This document shows positions 1 through 7,560 of a stretch of DNA of 9,017 bases, in pieces. Made by a program: the position numbers and the translations under genes. How positions within the stretch are numbered: the first letter of the stretch is position 1; every line of letters starts with the position of its first letter. The notes under the pieces were generated by a model. The model had not been told where the DNA came from. It did no database searches and saw only the letters and a list, made by a program, of their open reading frames with translations. Origin of the DNA: Bacteroidota bacterium (GTDB lineage: Bacteria; Bacteroidota; Bacteroidia; Cytophagales; Hymenobacteraceae). Location: positions 1 to 9,017 of the forward strand of contig JAFADQ010000188.1 of NCBI GenBank assembly GCA_023424725.1, written 5' to 3'.

Positions 1-435
1 GCCGGGGGCATTGCCGATGGCCGCCAAATGCTGGCCTGCATGGCCCTTGGCGCCGATGGCGTGCAAGTGGGCAGCCGGTTTGCCGCCTCAGAAGAATCGT
101 CGGCGCACATAGCTTTTAAAGAACGGATCGTAGAAGCCAAAGAAGGCGATACCGAACTATCTCTAAAACAACTTACACCGGTGCGCTTGCTCAAAAACAA
201 ATTCTACAACCAGGTAAAAGAGGCCGAATTGCGCGGCGCCAGCAAAGAAGAACTGGTAGAATTACTCGGCTCGCGGCGCAGCAAAAAAGGCATGTTTATG
301 GGCGATATGGAAGACGGCGAGCTGGAAATAGGCCAGGTGAGCGGCATGATAAACGATGTAAAACCGGCCGCCGAAATTCTGCAAAAAATGTGGCAGGAAT
401 TTGAGCAGGAAAGGGCAAAAATGTGTGCCCTGTAA
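1..435 (+). CDS. Nitronate monooxygenase / FabK-type NAD(P)H-dependent flavin oxidoreductase, C-terminal part
   Basis: The reading frame is open from base 1, so the gene begins outside the window and only about 144 C-terminal residues are visible; the ATG at 28 is internal. The visible part starts AGGIADGRQM and continues LGADGVQVGSRFAASEES, which is the second phosphate-binding region of the FMN-binding TIM barrel in the 2-nitropropane dioxygenase / nitronate monooxygenase / FabK family. These soluble FMN enzymes oxidise alkyl nitronates or, in FabK, reduce enoyl-ACP. The catalytic part lies upstream, so the two activities cannot be separated here. The C-terminal tail (GMFMGDMEDGELEIGQVSGMI) is typical of nitronate monooxygenase-like members. 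The TAA stop at 433-435 lies inside the left arm of an inverted repeat. Family assignment is firm; substrate is unknown. Confidence 0.88.
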   Translation, partial: AGGIADGRQMLACMALGADGVQVGSRFAASEESSAHIAFKERIVEAKEGDTELSLKQLTPVRLLKNKFYNQVKEAELRGASKEELVELLGSRRSKKGMFMGDMEDGELEIGQVSGMINDVKPAAEILQKMWQEFEQERAKMCAL

Positions 436-560
436 CGCTGCTTTTCAGAGCGGCACGCAAACAATTATTTTAAAATAACCCAATACTAAAACAACCAACG
501 CTATTCGTTAATCATCACCAAAAAAAATCTTGACTTGCCGCTCTGGAGAGCGGCGTTACA
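431..560. repeat. Long inverted repeat, MITE/REP-like, between the flavin oxidoreductase and peptidase genes
   Basis: The left arm 431-455 (TGTAACGCTGC...CAGAGCGGCA) matches the reverse complement of 536-560 at 22 of 25 positions. All three differences would be G-U pairs in RNA, so a transcript could fold into a 25-bp stem with a loop of about 80 nt. The right arm is itself a palindrome, GCCGCTCT-GG-AGAGCGGC (537-554), and the left arm is a degraded version of it. The loop is AT-rich and holds a perfect 14-bp palindrome, TTATTTTAAAATAA (465-478). The left arm overlaps the upstream stop codon and the right arm ends 9 bases before the peptidase start. I see no target-site duplication (flanks GCCC and TAGA) and no clear promoter in the gap. 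It could be a small non-autonomous element, a REP-type pair, or a folded termination/attenuation structure. Confidence 0.7.
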
Positions 561-569
561 TAGAAAACC

Positions 570-2771
<2,202 letters not shown>

Positions 2772-2796
2772 TAATTTCAGTTTTAAGAACCAGAAA

Positions 2797-2827
2797 CGGG
2801 CCGCTATTTTATATGGCGGCCTGTTTT
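2797..2827 (+). terminator. Rho-independent terminator of the peptidase gene
   Basis: A GC-rich stem pairs CGGGCCGC (2797-2804) with GCGGCCTG (2816-2823), including one G-T wobble. Inner pairs (TAT with ATG) extend it, and TTTT follows. It begins 25 bases after the peptidase stop and ends just before the next gene, so the GNAT gene probably needs its own promoter or depends on readthrough. Confidence 0.75.
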
Positions 2828-2844
2828 ACTTTCAGACAAGATCA

Positions 2845-3345
2845 ATGAATAAACAACAGAATATTTCTGTCCGGAAGGGCACAAAAACAGACCTCGCAGC
2901 TTGTTTGGGGCTGATACAGGAACTGGCAGAATACGAGCGCGCGCCGCACGAAGTAACCAACACCGTTGCAGAAATGGAGCGCGAAGGCTTTGGCCAAAAC
3001 CCGCTGTTTTGGTTTTTTGTAGCCGAAGATAACGAAGAAGGAATTGTCGGGATTGCGCTGTACTATTTCGCCTACTCTACCTGGAAAGGCCGCACACTTT
3101 ATCTGGAAGATATTGTTGTAACAGAACGCCATCGCCGCCGCGGAATTGGCAAACTTTTGTTCGATGCAGTGGCCAAAGCCGCGCACGAAGCGGGCGCTAA
3201 ACGCATGGCCTGGCAGGTGCTGGACTGGAACGAGCCAGCCATTAACTTCTACCAGAAAATTGGCGCCACCTTAGATGCCGAGTGGATAAATTGCCGATTC
3301 AGGGAAGAGGAGTTACAAAGCTATGTGCGGCAGTTAGAAAAATAA
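2845..3345 (+). CDS. GNAT acetyltransferase, spermidine/spermine N1-acetyltransferase-like
   Basis: This 166-residue cytoplasmic protein has the full GNAT fold. The acetyl-CoA pyrophosphate-binding motif A is RRRGIG (97-102), preceded by the strand LYLEDIVV (85-92). The segment WNEPAINFYQKIGA (128-141) contains Tyr136, which aligns with the catalytic Tyr140 of human SSAT1. Further features shared with SSAT are ELAEYE (26-31), GFGQNP (48-53), VAED and IVGIALYYFAYSTWKG (67-82). Eukaryotic SSAT acetylates polyamines; bacterial homologues also act on thialysine or other amines, so the substrate here is inferred only to be a primary amine. Length equals that of the family (about 170). The ATG at 2845 lies 17 bases after the upstream terminator, and translation begins without a visible Shine-Dalgarno sequence. 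The next gene is convergent. Confidence 0.9.
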   Translation: MNKQQNISVRKGTKTDLAACLGLIQELAEYERAPHEVTNTVAEMEREGFGQNPLFWFFVAEDNEEGIVGIALYYFAYSTWKGRTLYLEDIVVTERHRRRGIGKLLFDAVAKAAHEAGAKRMAWQVLDWNEPAINFYQKIGATLDAEWINCRFREEELQSYVRQLEK

Positions 3346-3348
3346 ATC

Positions 3349-3376
3349 AGGCTGAAACCGGGATCTTTTTCAGCTT
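3349..3376. terminator. Possible weak terminator hairpin between convergent genes
   Basis: AGGCTGAAA (3349-3357) pairs with TTTCAGCTT (3368-3376), with one G-T wobble and a 10-base loop. It starts 3 bases after the GNAT stop. No T-run follows on the plus strand. On the minus strand the stem is followed by a modest T-rich stretch (CTGATTTATTTTTC), so it could terminate the convergent DUF4286-like gene. Confidence 0.35.
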
Positions 3377-3442
3377 AAGCCCATGTTTAAAATCCCAATA
3401 CAACAAAAATCCTTATACTTTATACCTTATACCCCGTACTGT

Positions 3443-3754
3443 TTACTCCGGATCTATAATCTCCATCACCGTACGGAAAGCCAGCGCTTTATCGCTGTAA
3501 CGGCGCGCCGATTCGGCCTGCAGGGCGGGCGCAAACTGGAGTTGGTAAATCTGCAGATCTTCTAAACTATTGGCAAAATACTGAATGGCGTAAGTAGTGC
3601 CTCCATTCGCGATTTCATCCATTAATTTACAAATTTGGTAGCGCGCAAAAAGTCCGGTTGCCATTACTTCGGGTATATGCGTTTTTTGCATCCATTGCAG
3701 CCATTCTTCGTGCACAGTATTATCTACACTTACGGTTACGTTATATAAAATCAT
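3443..3754 (-). CDS. DUF4286-like small protein of unknown function
   Basis: This is a 103-residue protein starting MILYNVTVSVDNTVHEEWLQWM. The pattern matches what I recall of DUF4286 from Bacteroidota: an initial beta strand, then WLQWMQKTHIPEVMATGLF, and a later TYAIQYFA strand. Its size and strand-helix pattern suggest a ferredoxin-like or dimeric alpha-beta barrel fold, but no function is established and I assign none. The frame extends 12 codons further to a TTG at 3788-3790; I prefer the ATG at 3752-3754 because it places MILYNV at the N-terminus as in the family. There is no signal peptide or membrane segment, so it is probably cytoplasmic. It is convergent with the GNAT gene and divergent from the glycosylase gene. 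A TGTAACGGC-type motif is embedded in it at 3494-3504. Confidence 0.82.
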   Translation of the reverse strand: MILYNVTVSVDNTVHEEWLQWMQKTHIPEVMATGLFARYQICKLMDEIANGGTTYAIQYFANSLEDLQIYQLQFAPALQAESARRYSDKALAFRTVMEIIDPE

Positions 3755-3815
3755 GATGTAAAATACGTTAGTAACACCTGCAGAAGGCAAAAACCAATGC
3801 GTTGCAGGCCAAATA

Positions 3816-3823
3816 CAAAGGTA
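3816..3823 (-). promoter_or_regulatory. Candidate Bacteroidota -7 element upstream of the DUF4286-like gene
   Basis: The minus strand reads TACCTTTG, an exact match to the TAnnTTTG -7 element, about 60 bases upstream of the ATG at 3754. I could not find a convincing TTG at -33, so this is a motif-only call. Confidence 0.3.
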
Positions 3824-3900
3824 ATTTAAAGATTTTGTATCAGATTTAAACTCTTCGGGATATAAAAAAATCAGGTTACTTTTAATCTACAATAACTTTT

Positions 3901-4518
3901 ATGGAACCAAGCTACTGGCAACAAGCCAAAACTGAGCTTAGCGCCGCCGATGCTGTTTTAGGAAGACTCATAAACCAGTATCCGGACATAAGCCTCGAAA
4001 CCCGCGGCAATGCCTTTCATACCCTGGCGCGCTCTATTATGGGGCAGCAAATTTCGGTAAAGGCGGCGCAAAGCATCTGGAACCGGTTTATTGCGGCACT
4101 TCCCGAATTAAGTCCGGAAGCGGTGCTGGCTGCGGAGGTAGAAGTTTTAAGGAGCTGCGGATTATCGGGCAAAAAAGTAGAATACGTAAAAGACCTGGCG
4201 CTGCATTTTAAAGATGGCCGCTTACAGCCCGAAAACTGGCCCTCGCAGCCCGACGAAGACCTGATAAAAGAACTCTCGGCAGTGAAAGGCATAGGACGCT
4301 GGACGGCAGAAATGTTCCTGATCTTTAACCTGCTGCGGCCAAATGTGCTGCCATTAGACGACATAGGCCTGCAACGCGCCATGGAACTGCATTACAACAA
4401 CCGCGAAAAACTCACCAAAAAACAAATGCAGCAAATTGCAGCGCCGTGGCAGCCCTGGCAATCGGTAGCAACATGGTATTTGTGGCGAAGTTTAGATCCG
4501 GTAATTGTGGCGTATTAA
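3901..4518 (+). CDS. DNA-3-methyladenine glycosylase, AlkA-like HhH-GPD family
   Basis: This 205-residue cytoplasmic base-excision-repair enzyme would remove alkylated purines such as 3-methyladenine. The helix-hairpin-helix is VKGIGRWTAEMF, with the core hairpin at 129-136. It is followed by LPLDDIGL, where Asp154 is in the place of the catalytic Asp238 of E. coli AlkA. The N-terminal signature ARSIMGQQISVKAA (43-56) is typical of AlkA/MAG-type glycosylases. No Cys cluster for an iron-sulfur site is visible, which argues against an EndoIII/MutY-type enzyme. The protein lacks the extra N-terminal domain of E. coli AlkA, as is common for the short form. It is divergent from the DUF4286-like gene, and a TAnnTTTG promoter is not obvious upstream. 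It is followed by the repeat-filled gap at 4519-4837. Confidence 0.92.
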   Translation: MEPSYWQQAKTELSAADAVLGRLINQYPDISLETRGNAFHTLARSIMGQQISVKAAQSIWNRFIAALPELSPEAVLAAEVEVLRSCGLSGKKVEYVKDLALHFKDGRLQPENWPSQPDEDLIKELSAVKGIGRWTAEMFLIFNLLRPNVLPLDDIGLQRAMELHYNNREKLTKKQMQQIAAPWQPWQSVATWYLWRSLDPVIVAY

Positions 4519-4566
4519 TTAAGCCTGAAGAATTGAAGGTTGAAGAATTTAGGCTCTGGCGCACGC

Positions 4567-4586
4567 TTTTTTGGCCGTTACAGCTT
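4567..4586. repeat. 20-bp direct repeat, copy 1
   Basis: TTTTTTGGCCGTTACAGCTT occurs here and again, identical, at 4820-4839. The two copies are 253 bases apart and enclose the palindrome cluster. Its reverse complement contains GCTGTAACGGC, which also occurs inside the DUF4286-like gene (3494-3504). Confidence 0.8.
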
Positions 4587-4627
4587 GTTATCCTGATTAT
4601 TCAGGTCGTTATTTTCTTCTCCGCCCT

Positions 4628-4718
4628 GTTCTTAGCTTCCAAGCTAAGAACGTAGCACTGCAAGCTTCCAGGCTTGCTTAACAAAAGCCTGGAGATTCTT
4701 AGCTTCCAAGCTAAGAAC
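4628..4718. repeat. Cluster of palindromes (REP-like)
   Basis: The palindrome GTTCTTAGCTT-CC-AAGCTAAGAAC (4628-4651, perfect 11-bp arms) recurs at 4696-4718, with 23 identical bases between the copies. Between them lies GCAAGC-TTCCAG-GCTTGC (4660-4677). A competing stem pairs TCCAGGCTT (4667-4675) with AAGCCTGGA (4685-4693), so two mutually exclusive folds are possible. The centres share a TTCCA(A/G) core with each other and resemble the CTGGAG centre at 537-554. No transposase is in the window. The layout is like REP/BIME elements or a non-autonomous element, and the site, a gap between convergent genes, is typical for such repeats. Confidence 0.8.
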
Positions 4719-4819
4719 AGAAGATGTGAAATATAACAGGCCTTATTAATAAAACAGTGTGAATTCTGAAAATTTTATCATTCTGCAAATTCTGATTCGG
4801 ATTATGCTGTAGCACCCAT

Positions 4820-4839
4820 TTTTTTGGCCGTTACAGCTT
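4820..4839. repeat. 20-bp direct repeat, copy 2, overlapping the MscS stop codon
   Basis: This is the second exact copy of the repeat at 4567-4586. Its last two bases are part of the TAA stop (4838-4840) of the minus-strand MscS gene, so on that strand the repeat begins exactly at the end of the coding region. Confidence 0.8.
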
Positions 4840-6262
4840 AATTTCTATCTTCTTCATTATTATCATCACCCAGCTCATCCAGATCTGCGGGGATTCCATC
4901 GGGCCTGATAAACTGCACCTGCTGGCGTGTATAGGCCGGAATCAGCTTGCCAATGTATTCTGGTTTATTAAACTCTTCGGTTACGAGCAGCAACAACTCG
5001 CTTTTCCATTTTCGTCTTTCCCGGGCGCCAACCAAATAGCGCACGGTAATATTCGTCCACGAGTCGGTGGCAGACAAAAACACCTGCGGCTTGCTGCTGA
5101 TAGAGATCTCCAGGCCGGCCTTTTGCAACAGGTTTTCGTACAATTGCGCGGGGGCCACCATATAATCGCCCAGCAGGTTGCACGATACACTTTCCAGCAC
5201 TTTCATGGCCAGCCTAATGTCAGATTCGTTTGCTACGGCTACGTCCATTTCGTCCCACACAAACTCAAAATCGCGGGTAAGGTTTACAATGGTGCCGGCC
5301 AGTACTTCGCTGTTCGGAAATGTTACCAACCTGCCTGTTGGCTGCTCGGCCTGCACAAAACCGGGTTTGTAAGGCGCGCCAATTTCCCAAACGGTAGTGG
5401 TTAAAAAATCTATCTGGTAAACATCGCCAAAAACATCGCCCACCGAAATACGATCGCCAACGCGGTAATATCCCTGAAAAGAATTAAGCAGCCAGCCGGT
5501 AAAACTTTCTATGGGCGTTTGCAAAGACCACGAAAGCGCCAAACCCACCAACCCAAGCGAGCCCACCAGCGCCATAATATCGCCGGCCACAACACTTACG
5601 GCAATACCAATTGCCAGCAGCCAGATAATAATTCCGGCCACGGTAGCAAACGCCTCCGATCTTTCCCAGCGGCCCAATATTTTACGCAACAGCTTTCGCA
5701 CGCCCCGCACAAGAAGCCAGGCAACAAGCAAAGCGGCCAGGGCAACTCCCATTTTTGGCAAGTTGCGGTACACGCCGTTCCACATTCCGCGCAGGGTTTG
5801 CAGGGCTTCGTCGGTGGCTTCTTTTGCGCTTGGCTCTTCTTCTTCCAGGCTTGTTGTATCGGTGGCAGCAGTAGTTGCAGGGCTGGTTCCGGCAGAGTCG
5901 GTAAAAATAACCAGCGCGTCGGCAGTGTCGCCGTTTATGGTTTGCGCGCTGGTTTCTTCGCCTAAATTCAGGAACAAAAGCAACATGCTCGTCATGGCGA
6001 TGGCCAGAACAGATGCCTGCCTAAAGTTTTTAAGGCTGCCTTTTGCCCGGTTTATAGAGCGGGTAGTTTTGCCGGGGCCGCGGCGGCGGTTAACGCGAAG
6101 TTTCTTCCGCTTTATGCGTGCCCTGGTAAGAGATTTAGAGCTCCGGAGTTGATTTTTCTGGCCCGGATATTTGTTAAAACCCGTATTTCGCTGGCCGAAA
6201 GAACCTCCGTTAGAGGTATCGTCAGAATCAGAAAAAAAACGGTTGCGTTTATTGGTTGCCAT
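4838..6262 (-). CDS. MscS-family mechanosensitive channel with long basic N-terminal extension
   Basis: This is a 474-residue membrane protein. Hydrophobic segments lie at about 83-100, 169-185, 206-227 and 229-247; the last, rich in Gly/Ala, is the expected pore helix. It is followed by the MscS beta domain (about 262-330: YYRVGDRISVGDVFGDV and the conserved VTFPNSEVL...IVN) and a C-terminal alpha/beta domain to about 450. Family members open under membrane tension to release solutes during osmotic downshock. Residues 1-82 are unusual: hydrophilic, and dense in Arg/Lys from 45 to 80 (for example RIKRKKLRVNRRRGPGK). The segment 83-107 ending in SAQ looks like a signal peptide that would normally be N-terminal, so a start at Met90 is possible but would leave a poor signal; I keep the ATG at 6260-6262. 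An acidic Ser/Thr linker (122-152) follows. The acidic C-terminal tail ends in DDNNEEDRN. Confidence 0.9.
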   Translation of the reverse strand: MATNKRNRFFSDSDDTSNGGSFGQRNTGFNKYPGQKNQLRSSKSLTRARIKRKKLRVNRRRGPGKTTRSINRAKGSLKNFRQASVLAIAMTSMLLLFLNLGEETSAQTINGDTADALVIFTDSAGTSPATTAATDTTSLEEEEPSAKEATDEALQTLRGMWNGVYRNLPKMGVALAALLVAWLLVRGVRKLLRKILGRWERSEAFATVAGIIIWLLAIGIAVSVVAGDIMALVGSLGLVGLALSWSLQTPIESFTGWLLNSFQGYYRVGDRISVGDVFGDVYQIDFLTTTVWEIGAPYKPGFVQAEQPTGRLVTFPNSEVLAGTIVNLTRDFEFVWDEMDVAVANESDIRLAMKVLESVSCNLLGDYMVAPAQLYENLLQKAGLEISISSKPQVFLSATDSWTNITVRYLVGARERRKWKSELLLLVTEEFNKPEYIGKLIPAYTRQQVQFIRPDGIPADLDELGDDNNEEDRN

Positions 6263-6408
6263 GCGCTGTTGTAAGCTGGTTTTTACCCTGTAACGGGCAC
6301 ACTTTTGCTATACGCAGGTTTGTGGTGTAAAAGTTAATCGTAGCCAACCTGGGTCTATTTTACAAGAAGAAATACATGCCCGGGGCTATTATTTAATGAG
6401 CTTTCCAG

Positions 6409-6476
6409 GTTATTCTTATTGCTGTATTTTTCTAAAATGATATTTTTAATTCTCGCATGTTTAGAAAAAGAATAAC
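6409..6476. repeat. Interrupted inverted repeat around the candidate promoter
   Basis: TTTTTCTAAA (6427-6436) is perfectly complementary to TTTAGAAAAA (6460-6469). The pairing continues with GTTATTCTT (6409-6417) against AAGAATAAC (6468-6476) after a 9-base bulge in the left arm. The repeat spans the candidate -33 and -7 elements of the T9SS cargo gene and could be an operator, though AT-rich inverted repeats of this length can arise by chance. Confidence 0.4.
6419..6448 (+). promoter_or_regulatory. Candidate Bacteroidota promoter of the T9SS cargo gene
   Basis: TTG (6419-6421), a 19-base spacer, then TATTTTTA (6441-6448), which matches TAnnTTTG in seven of eight positions. It would start transcription near 6455, giving a leader of about 75 bases. 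The rest of the divergent gap 6263-6530 shows no other strong motif, and I could not find a good promoter for the divergent MscS gene. Confidence 0.4.
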
Positions 6477-6530
6477 ATTATTCCCGATTTTTGCCAAACT
6501 TTACCACCATCAGCACATTAAATTCGCCCT

Positions 6531-7454
6531 ATGAAAATACTTGTACAGCTTTTTTTAGCCCTTGCAATAAGCTGCCAGGCTGCGGCCACCGAAAACAAGG
6601 GCGCCAGCACCCAAAAAACCGGCCATAAAAACCCGCCGGCCGGTTTGCTCAGAAGCGCTTCTACTATTATTTATTCTGATGATTTTAACGGCGCCAACGA
6701 TACGGCCTCGTTGCACCAGCGCGGATACATTACCGTTTATAACGGCACCGGAGCGCAAAACGGCCCCACCTGGCAGCAAGGCGAGCCTATCTGGTTTGGA
6801 GCTTATAACGGCCCCGACGATGGATATGTAGCCGCCGATTTTAATGTAGTAGCCGATAGCAACCGCATAGATTCGTGGCTTATTTTACCCGAAATGGCCC
6901 TTAATTCCGGCGATAGCCTGAGCTTTTACTGCCGCTCTAAGTTCGAATCTTTGTACCGCGATTCGGTAAAAGTAATGTTCTCGGCCAGCGGCAACCCAGA
7001 TGTGAACAGCCCCGACTGGACCGAGCTGGGCTTTTTTAAAACCGACACGTTGGGCATTTGGCGCCGCAAAGCTTTTACCGCGCCGGCTGGTGGCGCTACA
7101 GCCCGTTTCGCAATCAGGTATTTTCTTAACAGCGGCGGCCCGCTGGGCACCAGCTCCGAGTATGTAGGCATAGACCAGATTACCGTAGCCACCGGCGTGG
7201 TAGGGCGCCAAGAAGAGTTAGAAGCCGCACGAATTTCTGTTTACCCAAACCCGGCAACTACCCAAATAACGGTTTTAGTTGAAAACGAGGGCGAAAGCAT
7301 GCTGATTTACAACGCCATCGGCAAAGAAGTAATAATGCGAAAAGTTACTTCCGGAACAAACAGTATAAATATCCAACACCTGCCGGATGGTTTGTACACC
7401 GTAAAGATTATCTCTGCGGACACCATACGTACAGGCAGATTTATAAAACGGTAA
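6531..7454 (+). CDS. T9SS-secreted protein with choice-of-anchor-J-like domain and C-terminal sorting domain
   Basis: This 307-residue protein has a signal peptide (MKILVQLFLALAISCQAAA, cleavage near residue 19; AISC at 12-15 is a poor lipobox). Residues about 45-222 resemble the choice-of-anchor J beta-sandwich domain: SDDFNG, GYVAADFN, DSWLILPEMALNSGDSLSFY, and a closing YVGIDQITV. The C-terminus (about 235-307: ISVYPNPATTQITV, YNAIGKEV, LPDGLYTVKI, GRFIKR) is a type A Por/T9SS sorting domain, which directs export across the outer membrane and is normally removed or anchored to surface A-LPS. No catalytic motif is visible, so a binding or adhesive role is only a guess. The protein is small for a T9SS cargo and has no enzymatic module. 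It is preceded by a candidate promoter and followed by a strong terminator, suggesting a single-gene unit. Confidence 0.87.
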   Translation: MKILVQLFLALAISCQAAATENKGASTQKTGHKNPPAGLLRSASTIIYSDDFNGANDTASLHQRGYITVYNGTGAQNGPTWQQGEPIWFGAYNGPDDGYVAADFNVVADSNRIDSWLILPEMALNSGDSLSFYCRSKFESLYRDSVKVMFSASGNPDVNSPDWTELGFFKTDTLGIWRRKAFTAPAGGATARFAIRYFLNSGGPLGTSSEYVGIDQITVATGVVGRQEELEAARISVYPNPATTQITVLVENEGESMLIYNAIGKEVIMRKVTSGTNSINIQHLPDGLYTVKIISADTIRTGRFIKR

Positions 7455-7473
7455 CTTAACCTCTCATGCCCAT

Positions 7474-7511
7474 AAAAATGGCCTTTGCAGATTGCTGCGA
7501 AGGCCATTTTT
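7474..7511. terminator. Strong bidirectional rho-independent terminator
   Basis: AAAAATGGCCTT (7474-7485) pairs perfectly with AAGGCCATTTTT (7500-7511). A T-G pair and GCAG-ATTG-CTGC inside make a stem of about 17 bp with a 4-base loop. The A-run and T-run on either side allow termination in both directions. It sits between the convergent T9SS cargo gene (stop at 7454) and methyltransferase gene (stop at 7561). Confidence 0.88.
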
Positions 7512-7560
7512 GTGTGTACCCGAAAGCAAAACCCAGGTAACTCTCGCCAAAAAAATATGA

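Larger units (their letters stand above)
4519..4837. other. Gene-free gap holding repeats between the glycosylase and MscS genes
   Basis: I find no credible coding region here; the short open frame overlapping the glycosylase end (to about 4655) runs through the palindromes and looks spurious. From left to right it holds: two direct copies of TGAAGAATT 15 bases apart (4526-4534, 4541-4549); the first 20-bp direct repeat (4567-4586); a small CCTGA-TTAT-TCAGG hairpin (4592-4605); the palindrome cluster (4628-4718); about 100 bp of AT-rich sequence without recognisable features; and the second direct repeat running into the MscS stop. The genes on both sides are convergent, so the gap is a shared 3' region and some hairpins may end transcription. 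Confidence 0.6.

Noticed and set aside
4446..4655. 69-codon plus-strand open frame with a hydrophobic C-terminal half
   Set aside because: Its first part overlaps the glycosylase coding region out of frame and its end runs through the palindrome; there is no sign of an independent start or conserved product.
4628..4718. Possible CRISPR array because of two identical 23-base units
   Set aside because: There are only two units with one spacer-like interval that is itself palindromic, and no cas genes; it fits a REP-like cluster better.
5511..6152. 213-codon plus-strand open frame
   Set aside because: It is the antisense shadow of the MscS gene, which has clear family motifs; the product has low-complexity composition and no recognisable domain.
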